From: Verrucomicrobiaceae bacterium
GTDB taxonomy: Bacteria > Verrucomicrobiota > Verrucomicrobiia > Verrucomicrobiales > Verrucomicrobiaceae
Assembly: GCA_947458455.1 (NCBI GenBank)
Contig: CANGYJ010000003.1
Coordinates: 310,001 to 374,000, forward strand
Reading direction: 5' to 3'
DNA length: 64,000 nt
Position 1 is the first letter of the stretch, and each line of letters begins with the position of its first letter. The notes beneath the pieces are model-generated. The model was given only the letters and a program-made list of their open reading frames with translations, was not told the DNA's origin and did no database searches. Below, one piece after another: positions 23,563-31,707 of this stretch. Position numbers and translations under genes: made by a program.

Positions 23563-26500
23563 ATGCTCCGCCGACTTCTGCCCCTGCTTCTCATCACCTC
23601 GCTCGCTGCAGAGGAAAAACGTGTGCCCACGGCCCAAGCCATGGGTTTGCTGAAAACGCAGTGCATGGGCTGCCACAATGCGGAGAAGAAAAAGGGCGAT
23701 CTCTCGCTCGAAACGCGTGAAGCGGCTCTCGAAGTGATCAAGAGCGGCAAAATCATCTCCTCGCTCACGGCGGAGGGGGATGAGCACATGCCACCGAAGA
23801 AGCAGCTCCCGGAAAAGCAGATCAATCTGCTCAAATCGTGGGCGCAGGCCGGTGCGGCGTGGGATGTGGCGGCGTTGAAGAAATTTGGCGAGCTCACTCC
23901 GGCGGACAAATTGGCCGCGTTGCCTCCCGGACATGCTCCGGCGACGACATTGGCGCTCAGCGCCGATGGCAAATGGCTCGCGGCGGGCATTGGCAATCGC
24001 GTGGTCGTGCGGGATGCCAAAACGAAAGATTTCCCGATCATCGCGACGCTGGAAGGACACAAGGATGTCATTCAATCGCTCGCTTGGAATAGTGATGGCA
24101 CCAAACTGGCCGTGGGAGGCTATCGCAGCGTGCTGGTGTGGAATTCGGCCGACTGGAAAGTGGCTCAAACACTCGCCGCGCCGCTGGAAGGTCGCGTGAC
24201 GGGCCTGACCTTCCTCGCCGACAAATCGACGCTGATCCTCGCGGACGGCCCCGCGGGCGTGAAGGGCGTTTTGCATCGCTGGAAGCTCGGCGAGTCAAAA
24301 CCGGTGCAAACCATCGAAGCGCATGCCGACAACGTTTTGAGCCTCACCTTAAGCAAAGACGGCAAACAGATCGCCACCGGCGGCGCGGACAACCTCGCGA
24401 AGGTTTGGGACGCGGCCACGTTGAAGGAAATCGCGAAGATCGAAGGCCATGTCGGCCATATCACCGCGCTCGCCTTCAATCACGACGGCAAATGGCTCGC
24501 CACCGGCAGCGCAGACAAGGAGCTGAAGGTCTGGGACATCGCCACCAGGGAGATGCTGATGCTCCTCGGCGACAAATCCGCCCCCGTGAACGCCGTGATG
24601 TGGTCGCCCGACTCCACCGCGCTCACTTACCTCACGGACGCCGGTGCCGTCTTCAACATCACCGAACTCAAAACGCACGACGGCGTCCGGTTGGCTTTCA
24701 CCAGCGGAAAGTCGAAGAAGCTTACGACGCTGGAAGGTGTGCCGTATGCAGCGCTGTTGAATGCTGAGACCAAAACAACCTTCGCCGCGCTCGACAGCGG
24801 CAAGGTCGTGCAACTCGATGAGAAGGCGAATGTCACCAAGCTCACCTCTGACAGCTCACCTCTCACTTCTAACCCTCCCACTCCGAAGCTCTCCTACGCC
24901 CGTGATATCCTGCCGATCCTCACGAAAGCCGGCTGCAACCTCGGCTCCTGCCATGCAAAATCGAGCGGGCAGGCGGGCTTCCGTCTCTCGATCTTCGCTT
25001 TCGACACGAAGAGCGACTTCATGGAGTTCGTGAACGACTCGCGTGGCCGTCGCGTGTTTCCCGCGCTGCCAGAAGACAGTCTCATCCTTCAAAAAGCCAC
25101 GGTGCGCGTGCAGCACGAGGGTGGGCAGCGATTTGAACCGGATTCGGCCTGGGCGAAGACGATCGCGGACTGGATTCGCCAAGGCATGCCCTACGAGACG
25201 GCGAATCAGCCCACGCTGGCCGAGGTAGCGATCACGCCGGGCGAAAAAACGTATCGCAAAGGCGAGGAGGTCGCGCTGAAGGTCACGGCGAAGTACAGCG
25301 ACGGCTCGACGCGCGATGTGACGGACTTGGCGGACTACATCTCGACGGAGAAAGCCATCGCGGGCGTGGATGAGAATGGAAAAGTCAAAGCCTCGACCGA
25401 AAGCGGCGAGACGGTCATCGTGGCGCGTTACATGGGGCAGGTGGCGATCTCACGCGTGGATGTGCCTGCGGAGAAATTGCAGCCTGCGGAGCGCTACGCG
25501 AAGCTGCCGGTGCGCAATGAGATCGACAAGCTTGTCTATGCCCGCCTGCAAAAAGTTGGTTATTTGCCGAGCGAGACGTGCAGCGACGCGGAGTTCCTCC
25601 GCCGCACCTCGCTCGATGCCGTCGGCATGCTGCCGAGCGTGGAGGAGGCGCGGGCTTTTCTCGCCGATAAAAATCCATCGAAGTATGAGAAGTGGATCGA
25701 TCAACTGCTCGAACGCGCCGAGTGGGCCGATCACTGGGCCATCAAGTGGGGTGATCTCATTCGCCCAAACCCCTCGCGAGTCGGCGTGAAGCCGGTTTAT
25801 CTGCTCGATCAATGGATTCGGCAGTCGTTTCGCGAAAACAAGCCGTGGAATGTCTTCGTAACCGAACTCCTCACCGCCGAGGGCAACACGCACAAAAACG
25901 GCCCCGTGGCCATCTGGCGTGACAAACGCGAGCCCATCGACGCCGCGACTTTCATCGGCCAAATTTTCCTCGGCGTGCGTCTGGAGTGCGCGAAGTGCCA
26001 CCACCATCCGACCGAGAAGTGGGACCAGACGGACTACTACCAGATGGCGGCGTTCTTCACGCAGATGAAGCGCAAGGGCCAGGGCATCTCCGCGCCGATC
26101 AGCGGCGAGCCGGAGCAGATGTGGTTCGCGCCCGGCACAGCCAGCATCGAGCATCCCGTCACCAAAGTGTCGCTCAAGCCGCGTCCGCCCGCCGACAAGG
26201 AAATCCCCATCGCCGAATCGCAGGACCCGCGGGCGGTTTTGGCCGATTGGATGACGAATCCGATGAATCCGCACTTTGCGCACGCCATCGTGAACCGCGT
26301 GTGGTCCAGCTTCATGGGCCGCGGCGTCGTCGATCCCGTGGATGACTTCCGCGCGTCGAATCCACCCACGAATCCCGCGCTGCTCGACTGGCTGGCCGCC
26401 GACTTCGTGCAGCATGGCTACGATTTGAAGCATCTCATGCGCACCATCATGCGCTCGCAGATTTACCGCCTCAGCAGCCTGCCAAACGAGACCAACGCGG

Positions 26501-27000
26501 CCGATTTGAAGAACTACAGCCGCAGCTACCGCCGCCGCCTGCCTGCCGAGACGCTACTCGATGCCGTCTGCGCCGTCACCGAGGTCAAAGAAACCTTCTC
26601 CGGCATGCCGCCCGATGCGCTGGCCAAGCAAACGTGGAATCACAAGCTCGAAAGCCAGTTCATGGATGCCTTTGGCCGCCCCAACGCCAGCTCCGAATGC
26701 CCCTGCGAACGCGATGCGAAGCCCAGCGTCGTGCAGGCCCTGCACCTCATGAATTCCAACAAGCTGCAAGAGATGCTCGTGAACGCCCAAGGTCGCGCCT
26801 CCCGCCTCGCCAAAAGCGACGCGAAGCCCGAGCAAATCATCGAGGAACTCTATCTCGCCTGCTTTGCACGCCTGCCCGATGCCGAGGAACAAAAACTCGC
26901 CCTCAGCGCCTTCACCGCGAAGGATGCGACACGCCAAACAGCCGTCGAGGACGTGCTGTGGAGCTTGCTGAACTCGGCGGAGTTTGTGTTTAATCACTGA
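23563..27000 (+). CDS. Planctomycete-type cytochrome / WD40 / Big2 / DUF1549-DUF1553 (PSD1) protein, 1145 aa
   Basis: An exported multi-domain protein. After a signal peptide (MLRRLLPLLLITSLAAEE), residues about 22-100 form a PSC1 cytochrome domain with heme motif CMGCH. A WD40 propeller spans about 125-400 (repeats ending KVWDAATL, KVWDIATR). A second cytochrome-like segment has CNLGSCH, a C-x4-CH variant. A Big2 domain (KVTAKYSDGSTRDVTDL) comes next, then DUF1549 (about 650-850) with CAKCH and DUF1553 to the end (HFAHAIVNRVWSSFMGRG). Such proteins are common in Planctomycetota/Verrucomicrobiota. Their role is unproven; a link to degrading complex polysaccharides is usually proposed. The last 7 bases overlap a convergent toxin-like gene. 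Confidence 0.9.
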   Translation: MLRRLLPLLLITSLAAEEKRVPTAQAMGLLKTQCMGCHNAEKKKGDLSLETREAALEVIKSGKIISSLTAEGDEHMPPKKQLPEKQINLLKSWAQAGAAWDVAALKKFGELTPADKLAALPPGHAPATTLALSADGKWLAAGIGNRVVVRDAKTKDFPIIATLEGHKDVIQSLAWNSDGTKLAVGGYRSVLVWNSADWKVAQTLAAPLEGRVTGLTFLADKSTLILADGPAGVKGVLHRWKLGESKPVQTIEAHADNVLSLTLSKDGKQIATGGADNLAKVWDAATLKEIAKIEGHVGHITALAFNHDGKWLATGSADKELKVWDIATREMLMLLGDKSAPVNAVMWSPDSTALTYLTDAGAVFNITELKTHDGVRLAFTSGKSKKLTTLEGVPYAALLNAETKTTFAALDSGKVVQLDEKANVTKLTSDSSPLTSNPPTPKLSYARDILPILTKAGCNLGSCHAKSSGQAGFRLSIFAFDTKSDFMEFVNDSRGRRVFPALPEDSLILQKATVRVQHEGGQRFEPDSAWAKTIADWIRQGMPYETANQPTLAEVAITPGEKTYRKGEEVALKVTAKYSDGSTRDVTDLADYISTEKAIAGVDENGKVKASTESGETVIVARYMGQVAISRVDVPAEKLQPAERYAKLPVRNEIDKLVYARLQKVGYLPSETCSDAEFLRRTSLDAVGMLPSVEEARAFLADKNPSKYEKWIDQLLERAEWADHWAIKWGDLIRPNPSRVGVKPVYLLDQWIRQSFRENKPWNVFVTELLTAEGNTHKNGPVAIWRDKREPIDAATFIGQIFLGVRLECAKCHHHPTEKWDQTDYYQMAAFFTQMKRKGQGISAPISGEPEQMWFAPGTASIEHPVTKVSLKPRPPADKEIPIAESQDPRAVLADWMTNPMNPHFAHAIVNRVWSSFMGRGVVDPVDDFRASNPPTNPALLDWLAADFVQHGYDLKHLMRTIMRSQIYRLSSLPNETNAADLKNYSRSYRRRLPAETLLDAVCAVTEVKETFSGMPPDALAKQTWNHKLESQFMDAFGRPNASSECPCERDAKPSVVQALHLMNSNKLQEMLVNAQGRASRLAKSDAKPEQIIEELYLACFARLPDAEEQKLALSAFTAKDATRQTAVEDVLWSLLNSAEFVFNH

Positions 27001-27344
27001 TCGGCTTTCTGGCCTCTGACAACTCTCACCAGTTTGCGTGCTAGCTCAGGCTCCCGTTTGATTTTCTCGTCAACACGATGGGCAAATGCCTCAAAGTCCC
27101 GATTCTCCGTGCAGACGATGATGCCTGCATGGTCAGGATGGCTGCGATGAAGGCGCATGAAGTCCTTTCGATTGATGGTGATCACACAGCGATGTGATTC
27201 GAAAGCGAAGCGCAGCACGGCATCATCCTCAATGCGTTGATTGGACCTGCCGGTATCGTGCGTCGTCAGCACGTCATGCCCGAGTTCACGGAGCCTATGC
27301 ACGACTTCGACAGGAAAGTTCTCGTTCGCATAGAGCCGGGCCAT
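26994..27344 (-). CDS. DUF5615 PIN-like toxin component, 116 aa
   Basis: The start MARLYANENFPVEVVHRLRELGHDVLTTHD is the DUF5615 signature, with acidic E/D residues corresponding to PIN nuclease positions and NRKDFMRLH later on. Members pair with DUF433 proteins in toxin-antitoxin-like modules and are presumed ribonucleases. The ATG at 27344 follows the DUF433 stop by one base, so the two are translated together. Its 3-prime end overlaps the convergent cytochrome gene by 7 bases. Confidence 0.82.
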   Translation of the reverse strand: MARLYANENFPVEVVHRLRELGHDVLTTHDTGRSNQRIEDDAVLRFAFESHRCVITINRKDFMRLHRSHPDHAGIIVCTENRDFEAFAHRVDEKIKREPELARKLVRVVRGQKADQ

Positions 27345-27345
27345 G

Positions 27346-27681
27346 TCATTCAGCCATCTCGTTTTCCTGGATCTCACGGTCGATCTCATGGGGATGACGC
27401 TCGACGTAACGCCAAGCGTTGACCAGATCGGACGCTTTGAGCGAGGGGAAATTCCTCAGCAGTTCCGCTTCGTTCGAGCCGAGCCGCCGCCAAGACTCCA
27501 ACGAACACACCGGGATGCGGGTGCCAGCAATTCGTGCTGAGCCGCCACAGACACGCGGGTCAAACTCGATGCCTGGATGCTGGTCTGCCATGTCTTCAGC
27601 CATCCAGACAAACAGCCTTGCTCGCTCCTGTCGCGGCAGCGCCGCCACCAGATCCTGGGCTTGATCAAAGGTCTCTGTCAT
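27346..27681 (-). CDS. DUF433 antitoxin-like protein, 111 aa
   Basis: The C-terminal two thirds match DUF433: GGSARIAGTRIPVCSLESW, then NFPSLKASDLVNAWRYVERH. DUF433 proteins have a helix-turn-helix-like fold and accompany DUF5615 or PIN proteins as the presumed antitoxin and autorepressor. The N-terminal 30 residues (AQDLVAALPRQERARLFVWM) form an extra helix. A promoter with TTGACG lies just upstream. Confidence 0.82.
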   Translation of the reverse strand: MTETFDQAQDLVAALPRQERARLFVWMAEDMADQHPGIEFDPRVCGGSARIAGTRIPVCSLESWRRLGSNEAELLRNFPSLKASDLVNAWRYVERHPHEIDREIQENEMAE

Positions 27682-27687
27682 GGGCCA

Positions 27688-27716
27688 AGAATGGCTTATT
27701 GATCGCCGAACGTCAA
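27688..27716 (-). promoter_or_regulatory. Candidate promoter of the DUF433-DUF5615 pair
   Basis: On the minus strand TTGACG (complement of 27711-27716) is 17 bases from CATTCT (complement of 27688-27693). The -10 box ends only 7 bases before the ATG, so the transcript would have a very short leader. Confidence 0.4.
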
Positions 27717-27723
27717 CGAAGCC

Positions 27724-28977
27724 TCACGCCCGCACGGTGGCGTAGTTTCGTTTGCCCTTCCGCAGCACGCAGAGCTTGCCACCGAGGAAATCGGCGGCGG
27801 TCAGGGCGGCGGGGGTATCGGCGGCGACTTGCTTGTTGTTGATGTAGAAGCCGCCGCCTTTGAGGAGGCGGTTGGCATCGCCCTTCGAGGTGGCGAGGGC
27901 GAGTTGGACGAGCAAATCGGGCACGCTGGGGATGGCGGCGAGATCGACGGAGCAACTCGGAGCGGACGAAGTGGCTTCGATGAGGGTATCGACGTCGGCG
28001 GTGGCAAGGTCAGCGCCACCAAAGAGGGCTTCGGAGGCGAGGATGACTTTTTGCAGCTCGGCTTCGCCATGCACGAGCTTGGTGACTTCGGCGGCAAGGC
28101 GTTTGTGGCCGCTGCGCAGTTCGGGGCGGGCGGTGTGCTCGGCTTCGATGGCGGTGATTTCTTCCTGAGACAGCAGTGTGAAGTAACGCAGGAAGCGCGG
28201 CACGTCGGGGTCCTCGCTGTTCACCCAGAACTGGTAGAAGGCATACGGGCTGGTCTTGTGGCGATCCATCCAGATGGCACCGGCCTCGGATTTGCCGAAT
28301 TTTTTGCCGCTGCTGGTGGTGATGAGCGGGAAGGTGATCACGTGCGCGGATTCGCCGCGCATGCGGCGGATGAGGTCGAGGCCGGAGACCATGTTTCCCC
28401 ATTGATCGCTGCCGCCGATCTGGAAACGGCAGCCGTGCAGGTCGAAGAGCTTTACGAAGTCGTAGGCCTGCAAAATCATGTAGGTGAACTCGGTGAAGCT
28501 GATGCCATTCTCCAGCCGCGAGGCCACGCTGTCGCGGGCGAGCATGGCGGAGACAGAGAAGTTTTTGCCGATGTCCCGCAGGAGCTGCACGGCGCTCATG
28601 CTGCCGATCCAGTCCCCGTTGTTCACGACGAGGGTGTTCTGCGGATCAAGAATGGTGCGCACCTGCACGCCGATCTTCTCGACATACTGGGCGACGGTTT
28701 CGGGCGTGTTGAGCGTGCGTTCGTTGGCCTTGCCGCTGGGATCACCGATGAGGCCGGTGCCGCCACCGAGGATAGCGATGGCTTTGTGCCCGTGCTCTTG
28801 AACACGGCGCAGCGCCATGAGCGGGAGGAGATTGCCGATGTGGAGGCTGTCCGCGGTGGGGTCAAAGCCGCAGTAGAAGGTCTGCGGGGTTTTGAGCGCT
28901 TCGTGGATGGCTTCGAGGTCGCTGGCCTGTTTCAAAAGGCCGCGCCATTCGAGATCGGCGATGAGGTCGGTGGGCAT
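27724..28977 (-). CDS. tyrS: Tyrosyl-tRNA synthetase, 417 aa
   Basis: A class I synthetase that charges tRNA-Tyr. The HIGH motif is present as LHIGN in DPTADSLHIGNLLPL, the KMSKS loop as KKFGKSEAGAIW, and tyrosine-binding residues in MILQAYDFVKLF and QIGGSDQWGNMVSG. A C-terminal S4 RNA-binding domain (about 345-417, LLKGGGFYINNKQV) completes the bacterial TyrRS. The length is the family norm. A TTGACA stands at 29009-29014 on the minus strand but without a convincing -10 box. The 680-residue frame antisense to this gene is a shadow. Confidence 0.96.
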   Translation of the reverse strand: MPTDLIADLEWRGLLKQASDLEAIHEALKTPQTFYCGFDPTADSLHIGNLLPLMALRRVQEHGHKAIAILGGGTGLIGDPSGKANERTLNTPETVAQYVEKIGVQVRTILDPQNTLVVNNGDWIGSMSAVQLLRDIGKNFSVSAMLARDSVASRLENGISFTEFTYMILQAYDFVKLFDLHGCRFQIGGSDQWGNMVSGLDLIRRMRGESAHVITFPLITTSSGKKFGKSEAGAIWMDRHKTSPYAFYQFWVNSEDPDVPRFLRYFTLLSQEEITAIEAEHTARPELRSGHKRLAAEVTKLVHGEAELQKVILASEALFGGADLATADVDTLIEATSSAPSCSVDLAAIPSVPDLLVQLALATSKGDANRLLKGGGFYINNKQVAADTPAALTAADFLGGKLCVLRKGKRNYATVRA

Positions 28978-29031
28978 GGGCCGTCTTGTGTGAAGCGGCG
29001 CGGTGCCATGTCAAGCAGGCGCGAGAGGCGC

Positions 29032-29682
29032 TTACTTCGCCGGAGCGGCTTCGATCTCGATGTGGATGTCGTCGAAGTAGGTGGGTGTATTCGAGTAAGG
29101 CGTGGCCCAGATGGCGCATTTGCCCTGGCCTTTGAGGCCCTTGTCCTCGTGCTTGAGCTGCGGGGTCGCGGGAGCGGCGGCCTCCGTGGCGGGCCAAGCA
29201 GAGGCGGTGATGCTCCAGGCATCGCCAGCGGCCTTTTTGGCTTCGATTTTGAGGTTCAGCCAGGTATCGGAGGTCCAGGTGAAGGGCGCGGTGGCGAGGG
29301 TTTGATCGGCTTTGACGAGTTCGAGCTGCTTTTTGGCCGGGTTCACATAGAGGCGATAGCCAGCCATGCCGTGAACGCTGAGACCAAAGCGCGGGGTGCT
29401 GCGGCCCTTCTTGCTGGCGAAGACGCGAGCTTGGATACTGGCTCCTCCAGCGGCGGAATCGCCAAATTGGGCGCTGGCCTCGACGAGCTCGGTGCCGGGA
29501 TCAATCATGACGGCCTTGCCGCCGTCTTTTTCGGCGACGGAAACCTTGCCATCGAGCACGAAGACTGCCGCAGGCGGCTCGCCCACGGCCCAGTCATCGG
29601 CTTTGATGTCGAACTTCTTCATTTCCTGCGCAGCGGCAGGCAGGGCAGCGACGACGAGGAGGCTGAGGAAGGCTTTTTTCAT
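29032..29682 (-). CDS. Secreted protein of unknown function (DUF1080/concanavalin-like), 216 aa
   Basis: A signal peptide (MKKAFLSLLVVAALPAAAQ) is followed by a beta-rich domain with FGLSVHGMAGYRLYV, FTWTSDTWLNLKIEA and a final YFDDIHIEIE. That pattern fits the jelly-roll fold of DUF1080 or LamG-type carbohydrate-binding proteins, but no catalytic residues stand out. It is probably periplasmic. It lies 19 bases downstream of the aldolase gene in the same direction and may be cotranscribed with it. Confidence 0.65.
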   Translation of the reverse strand: MKKAFLSLLVVAALPAAAQEMKKFDIKADDWAVGEPPAAVFVLDGKVSVAEKDGGKAVMIDPGTELVEASAQFGDSAAGGASIQARVFASKKGRSTPRFGLSVHGMAGYRLYVNPAKKQLELVKADQTLATAPFTWTSDTWLNLKIEAKKAAGDAWSITASAWPATEAAAPATPQLKHEDKGLKGQGKCAIWATPYSNTPTYFDDIHIEIEAAPAK

Positions 29683-29701
29683 GGGGATGAGCGGAACAGG
29701 C

Positions 29702-30499
29702 TCAGCGCACGGGTTCTTTCAGCAGCGCGAGGGCTTCCAACGCGGAGGCATCCTCGTGAACGATGGCGGCAAGGCTGCGGGCGATGGCGGCAGGATTTTT
29801 GTGCTGCCAGACGTTGCGGCCGATGGCGATGCCAGCGGCTCCGGCCTCCATGGCGTCTTCGACGGTTTTAAGGAGATCTGTGTCGTCATTCATGGCGGGG
29901 CCGCCGAGGATGATGATGGGGACAAAGCAGTTCTCGACGATGCGGCGGAAGTCATCCGGGGATTTGGCATCGACGGGATACGGAGTCTTGACGACATCTG
30001 CACCGATTTCGGCAGCCAAGCGGGTGGCAAATTTGATGTTCTCGCAGGTGTATTTATCCTTCACACCGAGTCCGTAAGGCAGCGCCTCGATGATGACGGG
30101 GATGTCCGTGTCCATGCTGCTGCGGATGAGATCGGCGTTTTCTTGGAAATTGACGTTTTCGTAGGCGATGCCGGGGTAAAGCATGCTCATGACGGCATTC
30201 GCGCCGACCATTTCGGCGTCTTCGCAGCCCCACATGCCGATGCTGCCAGCGCCGTGGCCTTCGGTGCGAGTGTTGTAAACGTCCGTCCTGAGGCAGATGC
30301 CCTTGCCAGCGAGGATGTCTCCAGCGCGAAGGGCGAGGCCGAGGTTCATCACATAGCAATCGACGAACTCATTGACCTTTTCGATCAGGGAGAAAGGGTT
30401 TTCGAGGCCAGGCACGGGAATGGCGCAGCCGTGGTCGATGGGGAGGATGACGGTCTTGCCGTCGCGAAAGATGGATTCGAGGTTTTCCTGGCGGTTCAT
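29702..30499 (-). CDS. Class I aldolase of the DeoC/LacD/LsrF family, 265 aa
   Basis: A Schiff-base TIM-barrel aldolase. Visible are TVILPIDHGCAIPVPG near the N-terminus, GADVVKTPYP with the Lys expected to form the Schiff base, PIIILGGPAMNDDTDLLK, and GAAGIAIGRNVWQHKNP at the phosphate-binding end. It resembles archaeal-type fructose-bisphosphate aldolase and LsrF thiolase, so the sugar phosphate substrate cannot be fixed by eye. The start is uncertain: ATG at 30499 has aagg 8 bases upstream and is preferred; ATG at 30517 and TTG at 30541 are in frame. Confidence 0.85.
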   Translation of the reverse strand: MNRQENLESIFRDGKTVILPIDHGCAIPVPGLENPFSLIEKVNEFVDCYVMNLGLALRAGDILAGKGICLRTDVYNTRTEGHGAGSIGMWGCEDAEMVGANAVMSMLYPGIAYENVNFQENADLIRSSMDTDIPVIIEALPYGLGVKDKYTCENIKFATRLAAEIGADVVKTPYPVDAKSPDDFRRIVENCFVPIIILGGPAMNDDTDLLKTVEDAMEAGAAGIAIGRNVWQHKNPAAIARSLAAIVHEDASALEALALLKEPVR

Positions 30500-30571
30500 G
30501 AGAGAGCCTTCGTTCATGGCTGCGAAGCCGGGGGCATGCAATGGGGAAATCAGTTCCCGGAAGGCCAGTGC

Positions 30572-30919
30572 TCAGCGCCTGAGGCCTTGAGGCTTGCTTT
30601 GCACCTTGTCGATCTCATCGCGATTGAGGTTCAATTCGCGTTCGAAACGGGTTTTCTCACGTTTGTATTCGCGGACGAGATCCACCGTCCAGAAGGCACC
30701 GCTGAGGCTGGTGGCAAGAAGCAGCAGGAAAAGCAGGTAGCACATGAAGGACATGTGCTGCTCCTGGACTCGGCGCACCTCACGATCCGTATCCACATCC
30801 AACACGGCGAGGAGATCCATCCACCAAAGGCGCCAGACCCGTGGATCACGAGCCACATTCAACGCCCAAAAACTGGCGAAGAGCGATAAAATGGCCGCGA
30901 TGGCGAGTCCGATAGGCAT
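30572..30919 (-). CDS. Small two-helix membrane protein, 115 aa
   Basis: Two membrane segments (GLAIAAILSLFASFWALNV and MCYLLFLLLLATSLSGAFW) flank a charged loop, and a highly charged helical tail follows (REYKREKTRFERELNLNRDE). No family was recognised. It lies just beyond the type IV pilus operon in the same direction and could be its last gene, though the 48-base gap leaves this open. Confidence 0.6.
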   Translation of the reverse strand: MPIGLAIAAILSLFASFWALNVARDPRVWRLWWMDLLAVLDVDTDREVRRVQEQHMSFMCYLLFLLLLATSLSGAFWTVDLVREYKREKTRFERELNLNRDEIDKVQSKPQGLRR

Positions 30920-30967
30920 GGAACACCAGTGTCAGCGGATGGGTAGAGTCTCAACCGGCATTTTTAA

Positions 30968-31657
30968 TTACCAATTCTTGATCCACTTATTGGCGAGAGC
31001 CTCGTTTTCGACGGTTTCAATGGAGAGAGTATTGATATTGATTTCATCTTCGCCGCAGGACCAGAGGTCATAGGTGGTGTTGATCGTGGTGGCCTGCTGA
31101 TTGCCACTACCACCTCCTCCGCCAGCGGCGGTGCCCGTGTTCTGAGGGGCTGCCTTGATGTATTGAAAAGGGCGGTAGAAGCCGTCCACGATCATGAAGT
31201 GCTGATTATTCAATTTCCGCCACATGGTGTTGGGCATGTCCTTGAAGAGCACATTTGGGATTTCGGTCTCGTCGAAGTTTCCGTCGGAGCCAGCCGAGCC
31301 AGAATTGCCGCCAGAGGCGCTGTTTTCTGCGCCTTTGATGGCGTCATAGCCATCTCCCCGAAGCGCCTGATAAAGACACTTGGCCCCACCGATACGATAA
31401 CTCTTGCCTGGCATGACCTCGACGGTTTCGTCCGCTGACGCTGGCTCTGGAAACTCGCCAAATTTGTCGAAGTATCGCTCCAGGGAAGACTGGATGGCTG
31501 TCATAGTCGCCTCGGTCGTGCGGCGTTTGGAGCCGCGCATGGCGTAGTTGTAGCCACCGAGGGTCATGGCGGCGAGGACGACAATGATCGAGATGACGAT
31601 CATCATTTCAGCTAGGGTGAAGCCGGCGGCCCGGCGGGGGGTGACGGGGAGTTTCAT
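30968..31657 (-). CDS. Type II/IV pseudopilin, 229 aa
   Basis: The prepilin leader MKLPVTPRRAAG is cut before FTLAEMMIVISIIVVLAAM, with the essential Glu at position 5 of the mature protein. The long N-terminal helix continues to the variable globular head. The head contains Gly/Ser-rich low-complexity segments (near residues 110-125 and 175-190), which look like flexible insertions. It would be inserted by the PilC/PilB machinery encoded upstream in the same operon. Whether it is the major pilin or a minor pseudopilin is unknown. Confidence 0.87.
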   Translation of the reverse strand: MKLPVTPRRAAGFTLAEMMIVISIIVVLAAMTLGGYNYAMRGSKRRTTEATMTAIQSSLERYFDKFGEFPEPASADETVEVMPGKSYRIGGAKCLYQALRGDGYDAIKGAENSASGGNSGSAGSDGNFDETEIPNVLFKDMPNTMWRKLNNQHFMIVDGFYRPFQYIKAAPQNTGTAAGGGGGSGNQQATTINTTYDLWSCGEDEININTLSIETVENEALANKWIKNW

Positions 31658-31707
31658 GGCGAAGCGGGTTAGAAGGTTGGATGCGAGGGGCAGCGAGGCG
31701 TTTCGAC

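Noticed and set aside
23428..24276. N-terminal extension of the HtrA frame
   Set aside because: It is antisense to the start of the WD40 protein and would place the signal peptide inside the chain.
27829..29871. A 680-codon open frame antisense to tyrS and the secreted protein gene
   Set aside because: The opposite strand encodes TyrRS with all motifs; the antisense product is low in recognisable motifs and rich in Gly, Asp and Glu, as expected from G+C-driven shadow frames.
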